A DNA stretch of 64,000 bases from the NCBI GenBank assembly GCA_028583415.1, contig CM053270.1, positions 1,192,001-1,256,000 on the forward strand, given 5' to 3'. A model generated the notes under the pieces. It worked only from the letters and a program-made list of their open reading frames with translations. It did not search any database and was not told the origin of the DNA. This stretch comes from Protea cynaroides (Eukaryota > Streptophyta > Magnoliopsida > Proteales > Proteaceae). The position numbers and the translations under genes were made by a program. Of this stretch, positions 13,085 through 23,398 are shown one piece after another; positions within the stretch are counted from its first letter, which is position 1, and each line of letters starts with the position of its first letter.

Positions 13085-13970
13085 CAAGATGAGTCATCCA
13101 GTATCACCCTATAAGTGACCTTCTGAGTTCTTGCTCATTTCAGAATCAATAGCAAATTCTTCACCCTATAAGTGACCTTCTGAGTTCTTGCTCATTTCAG
13201 AATCAATAGCAAATTCCTCACCCTAAAAGTGGCATTCTGAGTTCTTACTCATTTCAGAATCAAATGTGGAGCCCTAGCTCATCCAAAGTTCAAATCAATC
13301 TCAGTCTATAAATGAGTCAAATGTAGAGCCCCAGCTCATTCAAAGATCAAGTCAATCTCAGCCTATAAGTGAAGGCAGAGCCCTAGCTCATTCAAAGATC
13401 AATCTCAGCCTATAAGTGAATCCAGAGCCCTAGCTCATTCAAAGATCAAGTCAATCTCAGCCTATTAGTGAAGCAAATGTAGAGCCCTAGCTCATTCAAA
13501 GATCACATCAATCTCAGTCTATAAGTGAATCAAATGCAGAGCCCTAGCTTATTCAGAAAAACAATCTCAGAATCTCAATCAAAAGAGCCTTAGTTCAATC
13601 AAAGAAAAGACATCAAGTCTTCCATCCAGACAAATCAAAGTCGAGCCCAAGCTCATGCAATCAGCCTTGTATTCACAGCCTAGCTTCGTACAAGAAGAGG
13701 TTTATCAGCCTACAAATGGATCAAGCCGGGTCCAAGCCCGCACGTACCTTGCATCATGAGTCTCACCTCAGCAAGAAGAGGTTCCCAGCCTACAAATGAG
13801 CCTTGTATTCACAGCCTAGCTCCATACAAGAAGAGGTTTATCAGCCTACAAATGGATCAAGCCGGGTCCGAGCCCGCACATACCTTGCATTGAGTTCCAC
13901 CTCAGCAAGAAGAGGTTCCCAGCCTACAAATGAGCCTTGTATTCACAGCCTAGCTTCATACAAGAAAAGC
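13085..13970. repeat. Three successive tandem arrays near the end of X internal region
   Basis: First, about three units of 57-60 bp built on tcaccctataagtgacctt and ctcatttcagaatcaatagc (13105-13265). Second, about five units of 55-60 bp built on atctcagcctataagtgaa and gagccctagctcattcaaag (13270-13560). Third, a unit of about 137 bp beginning agccttgtattcacagccta and containing aagaagaggtttatcagcc, present a little over twice (13660-13970). The three units are unrelated to each other and to the arrays at 6.9-9.5 kb. Confidence 0.85.
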
Positions 13971-14479
13971 AATCACCAATCTTCCAAGAAGAGCAAACCT
14001 TCTTGCCAGTCGAACTACGTTCTGGGCTTGATTTCTAGGACACCCTTAGAATACGTAGGCAGTTTAGGAAGAATTACCCAAAGTGCAGCCCAATAAACAA
14101 TATCACTCATACCCCAAAAATATGGTTCTTTTATCTTTAGCCTTCAACTGATAACAATCTCGGCTAAAAAGGCGCATCTGTAAGCACCCCATTTTTACCA
14201 CTCTCGGCATAAGTGAACCAATATGGCAGGTTTCTGACCTTTAACCCAAAGATTTGTGATTCTCCACTGATCCCCACAGCAGGGTCATGGGCTATTACCT
14301 GCATAGATGCATAGGTCATAGAATTATCTTCGAAACGAGACCAGAATTGCTCAATTCTAATATCAAATGAGGAAGATACGACCATTTTAGTCGGATGATA
14401 CATATAAGGGAGGTTTCTGAAATTATTATAAATAATAATCCCAGGGGCCTTCATGCAAATTATCCTAAGTCGGATTGTT

Positions 14480-15230
14480 TGAATTTCAAATCATCATATC
14501 TTGATCATCCGATATCGGATTCAGATGATTCCAAGATCATCATTCTTCATTCATGATATTCTACAAAGTGGACGTAAAAAATCCCGGGTAGAAGTCACCA
14601 GTGGGTCCCATGCAAGCTTGCATGCAAAATGATCGTTAGAACTTCAAAGCTTTATATCTTTTCCGTTCTACATCGGATTCAAATGATCCCAAGACCATTA
14701 TTCTTCATTCATGATGTTCTACAAAGTGGACGTAAAAAATCCCGGGCAGAAGTCACCAGTGGGTCCCATGCAAGCTTGCATGCAAAATTATTGTTAGAAC
14801 TTCAAAGCTTCATATCTTTTCCGTTCTACATCGGATTCAGATGATTCCGAGATCATCATTCTTTATTCATGATATTCTACAAAGTGGACGTAAAAAATCC
14901 TGGGTAGAAGTCACCAGTGGGTCCCATGGAAACTTGCATGCAAAATGATCGTTAGAACTTCAAAGCTTCATATTTTTCCCGTTCGACATCGGATTCAGGT
15001 GATTCTAGTCTCATTATGTTTCATTTTTAGTGCTCTACAAAGTGGACTTAAAATATTTCCGGTAGAAGCCTCCGAAGGACCTCATGCAGAATGATCAGTC
15101 AAATTATCGATATTTGGTCCGCTTAAACTTCAAAAATTCATAGGTTGACCATTTTGCTTCCAAATGAGGTGATTCAATTTCCTATATTCCTCATTTTTAA
15201 TGTTCTACAAAATGAACGCAAAAAATTTGG
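14480..15230. repeat. About five decaying tandem copies of a 158-bp unit
   Basis: Units begin near 14561, 14719, 14878, 15035 and 15208 with ctacaaagtggacgtaaaaa. The first two contain the 16-base perfect palindrome CATGCAAGCTTGCATG. Later copies lose it. The same unit appears at 38500-38880 in the X fragment inside the Tekay-like element. Confidence 0.85.
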
Positions 15231-15430
15231 AATAGAGACCATCGAAAAATTCCATGCGGGATAACAGCGGAAATGACCCGTGAAATGACAAGAAGAGAAA
15301 ACCCAGTTCATTCCAATCAGTCCAGTCAACTCAGTTCAAACCAGTTTTGGTCCAACCTAGCTCAACCCATATCAGTTGTCAACCTAAGTCAGTCTCAACC
15401 CATTTCGAATCAGTTCATCTATGTGCACAA

Positions 15431-15433
<3 letters not shown>

Positions 15434-15497
<64 letters not shown>
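15434..15497. repeat. TA dinucleotide microsatellite
   Basis: About 32 uninterrupted TA repeats lie directly upstream of a GA-rich tract. The equivalent position in the other X copy holds a shorter TA run (about 39037-39053). It could act as the TATA region of the X LTR promoter, which is an inference. Confidence 0.85.
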
Positions 15498-15500
<3 letters not shown>

Positions 15501-15554
15501 TGTATGTTATTAAATATATGTGTATGTATGTATATAATATATATTATTATATAT

Positions 15555-16480
15555 AAATGATAATCCAAAAGATTTTTGAGAAAAAAAAGGAAAGAGGAGA
15601 GAGAAAAAACGTGAAAGAGAATGGGGATTTTGGTTTTGGAGATAATCCAAAAGATTTTGAGAAGAAAAAGGAAAGAAGAGAGAGAGAAACGTGAAAGTGA
15701 AGGGGATTTCGATTCTGGAGATAATCCAAAAGATTTTTTAGAAGAAAAAGGAAAGAGGGGAGAGAAAAAACGTGAAAGGGAATGGGGATTTCAGTACTGG
15801 AGATAATCCAAAATATTTTGAGAAAAAAAAGGAAAGAGGGAGAGAGGGAAAACGTGACTTTTTCTAAGAGAATCCAAAGGAATTTGTTGGAGAAAAAAAA
15901 GGAAAGAAGAAAGAGAAAACGTGGGGGTTTTTAGGAGTCACGATTTTAGGGAAGGGAGAAAAAAAAAGAAAAAAAAAGGGGGAGAGAGAGGACGTGAAAA
16001 GGGAGAGGATTTAGGGTTTCTAGATTTTTTTTTTCAAAAGGGAAAGAAGGGGAAGATAAAAGGGACGTGAGAGAGAGAAGAAGAGGGGGACTTTTTCCAA
16101 AGAGAAAAAAAAGGGGAAAGAGAGAAAAAATGTGAAAGGCTGTTAGGGCTAAGTTTTGGGAGAAAAGTAAGGGAAGAAAAGAGAAAAAAAAGGGGAAAGA
16201 GAAAAAAAAAACGTGAAAGGCTGTTGGGGCTAGGTTTTGGGAGAAAAGTAAGGGAAGAAGAGAGAAAAAAGAGGGGGAAAGAAAAAAACATGAAAGGCTT
16301 TTGAGGCTTACGTTTTTTGGGAGAAAAAGAAGGGAAGAAGAGAGAGAAGAGAGAAAAAAGAGGAAGAAAAAAAACCAGAAAAAAGAGAAAAGAAAAAAAA
16401 CGTGAAAAGGGAGTTTGATAGAGTTTGGGCTCTCAGTTTTGGAGAAAAAAAAATGGAGAAAGAAGAAGAAGAAGGGAGGA
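15555..16480 (+). repeat. GA-rich purine tract with internal repeats, possible transcript leader
   Basis: Extremely purine-rich on the plus strand. An early part repeats about every 90 bp (gagataatccaaaagattttgag ... aacgtgaaag) and a later part about every 75-80 bp (gggagaaaagtaagggaag ... ggctgttggggctaggttttg). The phrase aacgtgaaag marks most units. A splice-donor-like ctag/gtaagctg follows at about 16505. The serine/phenylalanine-rich open frames on the minus strand are artefacts of composition. Confidence 0.75.
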
Positions 16481-17467
16481 GCAAATAGAACCTACGAGCA
16501 TCTAGGTAAGCTGCCTTTACTTATATTTTTCTTCTATTGTTTTGCTTAACTACAAATCACCATCTCATAAACCACTCTACCTCACCATTAACCAATTTCC
16601 ATCACCAATCTAGCCTACACTTGGTTTCAATCCCTATACAACCAGCACTCTAACCGATTTCATCTCATACTTCAATCATCAGCCTTGTGCTACCACCTAT
16701 CCGTAACCCCACTCACTTCCATCTCCTACTGATCCAACCAACATCCTACACCACTTACCTGAACCTAGCCATGTTACAATACCCGAACATGTCCATCAAG
16801 TCCTAGACCAATTCCCCTCATCCAACCATTGGATCAACATTCCCCATCTTACCCGCGATCTTTCCATCAAATATGGGCCATTGATTGAATCTATGATCAT
16901 GATATGCTTGAATAAAAATCTGAATTTTGATTCTTTATCGTGTTAATATGATATCCATTCAAAATCTGATCCATTGAATGTGAAATTTTTTTTGATCATG
17001 TGATGAAAATTTGTCCATTGATATTTGAATGAATGAACTTGATTAATTGATGTGAATTTAATCTGAATCATTGATCTTTTAAGATCCAATCATGTGAATG
17101 GATGGTTAATTAACCTGAACCATTGATTTTAATCTGATGATGATTTAATGATGAATTAATTTGAGCCGTTAAAGTCTGATTAACTGATGTTATATGATCT
17201 GAACTGTTACTTTCAATCATCAATCAATTATGATTTCAGTCACATTGTTGATAATCGATGCATTGAATCTAGACCGTAGATCTGAAAATACGTTTTGATT
17301 GATTGACTCACATGCCTTGGTTGTTTATCACATGCCATATTTTGATGCTATATTGTTCACATGCTATATTTGGATGCTTATATGCACACACTGCCACAAT
17401 TGAAATAATCACACTGCCATGATTGGAATGATCATACTCACATGCTATATTAAATGTTTATTGTCAC

Positions 17468-18431
17468 AATTAGGGTAGAAAACCCTAAAATAGAAAGAAA
17501 ATAACAATTAGGGTAGAAAACCCTAAAAAATGGAAAGAAAATAATTAGGGTAGAAAACCCTAAAATGGAAAGAAAATAACAATTAGGGTAGAAAACCCTA
17601 AAAAATGGAAAGAAAATAATTAGGGTAGAAAACCCTAAAATGGAAAGAAAATAACAATTAGGGTAGAAAACCCTAAAAAATGGAAAGAAAATAACAATTA
17701 GGGTAGAAAACCCTAAAAAAATGGAAAGAAAATAATTAGGGTAGAAAACCCTAAAATGGAAAGAAATAACAATTAGGGTAGAAAACCCTAAAATGGAAAG
17801 AAAGTAACAATTAGGGTAGAAAACCCTAAAATGGAAAGAAAATAAAAATTAGGGTAGAAAACCCTAAAAAATGGAAAGAAAATAACAATTAGGGTAGAAA
17901 ACCCTAAAAAATGGAAAGAAAATAACTATTAGGGTAGAAAACCCTAAAAAATAGAAAGAAAATAGCGATTAGGGTAGAAAACCCTAAAATAGAAAGAAAA
18001 TAGCAATTATGGTAGAAAACCCTAAAATGGAAAGAAAATAATTAGGGTAGAAAACCCTAAAATGGAAAGAAAATAACAATTAGGGTAGAAAACCCTAAAA
18101 AATGTAAGGAAAATAGCGATTAGGGTAGAAAACCCTAAAATGGAAAGAAAATAATTAGGGTAGAAAACCCTAAAATGGAAAGAAAATAACAATTAGGGTA
18201 GAAAACCCTAAAAAATGGAAAGAAAATAGCGATTAGGGTAGAAAACCCTAAAATGGAAAGAAAATAGCAATTAGGGTAGAAAATCCTAAAATGGAAAGAA
18301 AATAATAATTAGGGTTGGAAACCTTAAAAAACGGAAAGAATACAGCAATTAGGGTAGAAAACCCTAAAATGGAAAGAAAATAGCAATTAGGGTAGAAAAC
18401 CATAAATATGGAAAGAAAATAGCAATTAGGG
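17468..18431. repeat. Telo-box hairpin array, about 25 units of 35-40 bp
   Basis: The unit is attagggtagaaaaccctaa followed by aatggaaagaaaataac or a variant. Each contains TTAGGGT-agaaa-ACCCTAA, a 7-base stem with a 5-base loop, and on one strand the plant telo-box AAACCCTAA. Unit length alternates because of aaaa/aaaaaa and ataac/ata variants. The 5' LTR remnant carries about six units (3565-3806). The X copy at 38498-45596 carries none. Confidence 0.95.
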
Positions 18432-18819
18432 TCTTGCCATGCTTAGAAGATAGCCTACTAGATCATGTCATATAGGCTCTTGCCTTATTTGCAATACATG
18501 TCATATTTGAAAGATTTTTAAATAATCTTATTGTATGTGAATTTCTTGCCATAAATGTTTTATGTGCCATATTTAGATAGAATATTCTATTTTTTGGCAA
18601 TAACTTATTTTATGCAACACCCTAGTCAAACTGCCATATCTGCACACTTCTAGAAGACAATCTAGGCGTGGAGACGTGCATTTAGGCACCCGCATTCTTG
18701 GGAAGGGCATAATGGGAATAATAAAACCTTAATAAAGAAAGAGAATTCTTTGCCAAACCTTCCAAAATTAGAATTCAGAATGAAAAGGGTAATTTAGGAC
18801 GATTTGCCCCTCGACAAAC

Positions 18820-19920
18820 CCTAAACCTAGAATAGGTTCTCAATCATTAACCTAGAACAGGTTATCCATCCCGAACTACGTGGATTCTGATTCCTAGGGC
18901 AAACCCTAGGATACGTAGGCCATTTGGGAGAAATCCAAATTCGGATCCACACCTTAGTCCACTTGGACTACCCATAGATCCACTAGGATATCCATCAATT
19001 TTAACCCAGAGCCCGAACTACGCGGATTCTGATTCCTAGGTCAAACCCTAGGATACGTAGGCCATTTGGGACAAACCCAAATTCAGATCCACACTTTAGT
19101 CCACTTGGACTATCCATAGATCCACTAGGATATCCCCCATATTTTAACCCAAATAGGGTTATCCAACCTCAGTCCACTTGGACTATCCATAGATCCACTA
19201 GGACATTTAACCATTTCAATCCATACCTTAGTCCACTCGGACTATCCATAGATCCACTAGGATACTCAACCATTTCAACCTAGAGCCCGAACTACGCGGA
19301 TTCTAATTCTTAGGGCAAACCCTAGGATACGTAGGCTATTTGGGAGAAACCCAAATTCGATCCACAATTTAGTCCACTTAGACTATCCATAGATCCACTA
19401 GGATATATTTATTCACACCTTAGTCCATTCGGACTATCCATAGATCCACTAGGATATCTATCCATATTCCAACCCAAAAAGGGTTATCCATACCTTAGTC
19501 CACTCGGACTATCCATAGATCCACTAGGATATCCATTCCCATTTCAACCCAGAGCCCCGAACTACGTGGATTCTGATTCCTAGGTCAAACCCTAGGATAC
19601 GTAGGCCATTTGGGAGAAACCCAAATTCAGATCCACATTTTAGTCCACTTGGACTATCCATAGATCCACTAGGATATTTGTCCACATTTTGACCCACATA
19701 GGGTTATCCACATTCCATCCTAGAATGGGTTATCCATATTTCAACCCAAATAGGGTTATCCTTAGATCCACTAGGACTATCTATCAGTCCACATGGACTA
19801 TCCAGATCCTAGCCCATAGGGTTTTCTCAGCCTTTCAATTATAAATTTCAACTTGAACAAAAAAACTTAATCATGCACAAGCATAAATCACAGCCATAAA
19901 CTTTAATCACACCTGAACTA
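18820..19920. repeat. Minisatellite-like chain of short inverted repeats
   Basis: Alternating short blocks recur many times: TAGTCCA-ct-TGGACTA, ATCC-acta-GGAT, CCTAGGG-caaa-CCCTAGG, ATTTGGG-agaaa-CCCAAAT, AACCC-aaata-GGGTT and AACCT-agaac-AGGTT. Nearly every phrase folds back on itself. The same region is seen at 4190-5250 and 42000-42600. No protein coding. Confidence 0.85.
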
Positions 19921-19927
19921 CGATGGT

Positions 19928-22278
19928 TGTCACACCCCAATTCTGATCCAACCAGAACGGTGTTAGTGAACCGTCATTTAACCAATGGTTCACACCAGGA
20001 TCTCGAATAGGCCGTGTCCACCCATACAAACCAATTACACATAACCACAATCAGAATATAAATATACAACGGAAGACTTTAAATAGAATGAACTGAGTAT
20101 CTATTGATAATGTAAATAAATATCCCATTATTCAAATCCAAACACATAAAATAATAATCTTTTACATCTCTTAATAACAAACAAAAATAACTGAAACAAC
20201 TAAATAAAATCCATCACAGGTACACGCAGAAAGGGCACTCGCATGAAGCATCATGCTCGTCCTCTCCTGCCTGTACGTCCAATGCCGCAACACCACCATA
20301 CGCCGGAGCGTTCACGTAGTCATCCACAGTATAACCTGCATCCAGATCTAAAACAAGATGTGCACAAAGGGTGAGCTCACAACATAGCTCAGTAAGACAA
20401 TCAGACAGTTTCACAAGATTATGCATGAGTAACAACCATTTTATGCTGTGGTCTGGTTTTAAGTTTGCAATGTTCTATAGAAAGGTTTGGTGGCCCCCGC
20501 ACCTCTATACACGAGTGTGTGGCATCGCACAGTAATCACACTACCACCAACCCACATGCACCCATCATGGAATAGAGATAGAGCTAAGGTATACCCGCAC
20601 CTCCCCTGATACTCTACCCATACCAAGTACCTAAGCCCCTACCGGGCCGGGGCTCGCAAACCGGGCTCGCAACTAACCAATCCTATATGTCAACAATGTA
20701 TGCTCTATCCAAGACAGCCGCCGTCTACGGCATAGAGATAGAGCTAGAGCGTGCAGGCCGGGTCGGAGACCACCATACCTCACCTCCCCCTGATACCCTA
20801 TCTGCAACTAACCCACTAGGATAGAAACAATACGCAGGTAGACCCTATCCTAACATAACTCCCTACGGCATAGAGATAGAGCTAAAGCATCGTGGACAAG
20901 CCAGCGTCGACTCGAAATCCTCAGTACCACATAACAATGGCCGGGACAACATCAATATCGGAGACCACCGTACCACGATCTTCCCCTGATAACCCACCCG
21001 TACCAAGCATGTTAAGACAGAATACTACAAAAAGGTGCCAGTGTGAAGAGCGATCCCAGGCCCATGCCCCACTCCACACACCAACGAAAACAATCACATG
21101 CCTAACAATCATATCCTATGAATGCATGAACAATAACAATAACTGAAAGTAAAAGATGGCATGTGAATATGCACAAACATCACATCATAGATATTCAATG
21201 ATTAACAACGATTTACTGTCCATTAATTATTAGGTTTAGGTCCGATTCCCTTACCTGACGCTCGTTCGTTAGCTTGCTCCACGTCGCAAGATCCAAACAA
21301 TATGTCACAAAGTCCTACATAATATTAGGGTTTCATTAGAATATATTGTTTAGGGTTTCATGTTGGTCGAAAACCAACAGAGATCACAAACTACCCTCAC
21401 AGAGCTGACCGGTGGCATGTACCGGTCACAGCTCTGTGGGAAAGACTGGCGACCGGTATGGTCAGCCGGTCCCCCACAAACAACCTCTCGAGAGGTAGCG
21501 GTCGCAACATACCGGTCGCACCATGTGCAACCGGTATAGTCTACCGGTATGTCTCCGGAAGACCATACATGGGTTCTTCGACTGCCGTCGACCATCCTCC
21601 ATGGATTCTCAGGGTTTCCTCTATCCATTCTAAGTTTAGGCTTTGAGTTAGAGTTATCCCCAACTCATTCAAGTCTCGTTTCGATGAATATCATCTCGAA
21701 ACTCAAATCTAGGGTTTGACGGCAACTTAGGGTTTATTGGCCAATTTAGGGTTTTAGATCAATACCTACTTTGCATGGTATTGATCCACCCACACAACTA
21801 TCATAGGGTAAGAAGAGGGATTCAAACACTTACCATTGACAGGCGTAGCGTGAGCTTCGTCAAACGGTAATGGCGGCTCCTTCTTCTTCTTCCTAGCTCC
21901 TTCTCTTTTCCAAGCTCTTTCTCTTCTCTAGGGTTTGTGAGAGACAATGGAAAGGATTTGAGGGGGTTTAAGGGTGTATTTATAGGCTAGAAATAGGGTT
22001 TAGTAACCCTACTAGGATTAGGAAACTTCTAGGATTCGAAATCAGGAAAGCGGGACCCGCAGAGACCAATTTCCAAATTCCCGCACATAGCTATGCAGGC
22101 CATACCGGTCGACCGGTACCATCAACCGGTATCTAAAATCAGGTATAATTGGTCGACTTTGGTCCGATTTTGTACCTGTTTGTTATCCGCTTGCCCCGTC
22201 TGGCTCGGTGATGATCGGAAGACCTGTCACGACACAAAACCAAGGTTTAGACCGGGTTTTCAGAGTGCGGGTCTTACA
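19928..22278 (-). mobile_element. Family-A solo LTR, minus strand, target duplication atggt
   Basis: The inserted 2351 bp runs from tgtcacacccc to gcgggtcttaca, TG...CA on either strand. It is flanked by atggt at 19923-19927 and 22279-22283. The uninterrupted site is preserved in the 5' LTR of X as cgatggtgaacc near 5322. No internal retroelement sequence remains, so it is a solo LTR left by LTR-LTR recombination. Read on the minus strand it holds a motif block with ACCGGTCGACCGGT (about 22103-22135), a TATAAATA-like box (about 21970), a conserved donor cag/gtaagtg-like site (about 21830), a second ACCGGT block (21409-21555), three AGCTCTATCTCTAT motifs (20572, 20730, 20871) and the peptide exon. 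Confidence 0.95.
20214..20435 (-). CDS. LTR-encoded conserved micropeptide, copy 1
   Basis: Open frame on the sense strand of the solo LTR. The conserved part starts after an acceptor-like gatgcag at about 20336 and reads GYTVDDYVNAPAYGG, then VAALDVQAGEDEHDAS and CECPFCVYL before the TGA at 20214-20216. Strongly acidic in the middle, ending in CxCxxC then Val-Tyr-Leu. The part upstream of the acceptor probably belongs to an intron. I recognise no protein family. Function unknown; see the finding on the LTR mini-gene. Confidence 0.45.
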   Translation of the reverse strand: MLLMHNLVKLSDCLTELCCELTLCAHLVLDLDAGYTVDDYVNAPAYGGVAALDVQAGEDEHDASCECPFCVYL

Positions 22279-22617
22279 ATGGTGAACCTGGTTTTTGGAA
22301 TAAATCCGTAATACGTAGGCAATCTGATGGATACAGATTCGGTTCAATGATATCAAACCACTTGGTTTGGTTTGGCTTAACAAATAGAGTCTAGCATAGG
22401 AAAGGTATAGGAGACCGATTTCGATCAGACGGTTTGGGTGCCTAACCCCTTCCCATAACCGTAACCTGACGCTTACCCAATCTCTAATGGACCAGAATTA
22501 CAATCTAAGGGTCATGAGTCAATCGAAGTCTTACCTTGGGGTGAGATTTCACATTTCTAAGGTCCTAGACCTAAATCTAGGTGGCGACTTCTAAAGATTT
22601 CCATCTTTGTCCTCACA

Positions 22618-23398
22618 ATGGTGCGACCGGTATGGTCGACCGGTATGTCTCCGGAAGACGATACACTCGGTTTCTTGACTCCTGTCGATCATCCCCTATT
22701 GATTCCAAAGTTTCTCCCACACAATCTAGGTCTGAGCATTGAGTTAGAGTTGTTTCCAACTCTATTCAAGTCCTAATTTTGATGGTCTTCATCCTAGAAC
22801 TCGAATCTAGGGTTTAACGGTTAAATTAGGGTTTGACGGCAAAGTAGGGTTTAGATCAATACCTCGCTTTGCATGGTATTGATCCAACTACACTAACCAT
22901 TCTAGATTACTTACGGTAGAGGAAGATTTGAACACTTACCGTTGACTCGCGGTATGGTGTTCTTCGTCGAACGACAATGGCGGCTCTTCCTTCTTCTTCC
23001 TACCTCCTTCTCCTTCTTTAATCTTCTTCTCCTCTCTAGGGTTTGTGAGGACTAATGGAAGGGATTCTAGGAGGTTTAAAGGGGTTTAAATAGGCTAGGA
23101 TTAGGTTAAGGAAGCCTCTTAGGATTAAGAATGTCCTAGGGTTTGGACTTCGGAAAGTGGGACCCGCAGAGATCTAGTTCCAGACCTTGGTAGTCAGCTG
23201 CGCAAGCTATACTAATCGACCGGTACCAAGACCGGAACCAGCAACCAGTATGAACTAATTCGTACATATTTGGTCTGTTTGGTCCGATTTCATACCTGAT
23301 TGTCATCCACTCATCCCGTCTGGTCCAGTGATGATTGGAAGGCCTGTTACAACATGAATTCAAGGTTTAGATCAGGTTTATAGAGTGCGGGTCTTACA
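22618..23398 (-). mobile_element. Partial family-A LTR, minus strand
   Basis: It starts inside the ACCGGT motif block immediately after the end of the X 3' LTR and runs through the donor-like region, leader and U3 to the terminus gagtgcgggtcttaca. The left half, including the peptide exon, is absent, as expected if X inserted into this LTR and the other side was later lost. Confidence 0.85.

Larger units (their letters stand above)
5661..14178 (+). mobile_element. Element X internal region, non-coding, rich in tandem arrays
   Basis: About 8.5 kb lie between the PBS and the start of the 3' LTR. I find no gag, protease, RT, RNase H or integrase motif in any frame; all open frames are short and unlike known proteins. 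The first 1.2 kb resembles a retroelement leader. From 6896 it is dominated by unrelated tandem arrays, listed separately, with a poly-purine stretch at about 10529-10590 and a run of glycine/arginine-like aacctcgcc/ggcaacccg units at 11555-11630. Long tandem-repeat-bearing non-coding tails next to the 3' LTR are known in Tat/Ogre elements. Here the whole internal region has that character, which suggests a non-autonomous derivative. No convincing polypurine tract precedes 14179 (only aaaaagg). Confidence 0.7.
14179..22617 (+). mobile_element. Element X 3' LTR, about 6.1 kb, split by a solo LTR
   Basis: It starts TGTAAGCACCCC and ends TTTGTCCTCACA, that is TG...CA. Length is 8439 bp, or 6083 bp after removing the nested solo LTR with one target duplication (19928-22283). 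Order of parts: 158-bp repeats with a 16-bp palindrome (14480-15230), TA microsatellite (15434-15497), GA-rich leader-like tract (15555-16480), about 1 kb of AT-rich unique sequence (16500-17460) in which I see nothing further, telo-box array (17468-18431), and hairpin-chain region (18820-19920 and 22279-22617). The 5' end is inferred from the TG context; the 3' end is firm because it matches the 5' LTR end next to the PBS at 5661. Confidence 0.7.

Noticed and set aside
15547..16291. Open frames over the GA-rich tract of the X 3' LTR
   Set aside because: Same compositional artefact, no conservation of frame between the two X copies.
17468..18431. Interstitial telomere repeat
   Set aside because: TTAGGG/CCCTAAA occur once per 35-40 bp unit as a hairpin, not as head-to-tail TTTAGGG, so it is a telo-box minisatellite rather than telomeric DNA.
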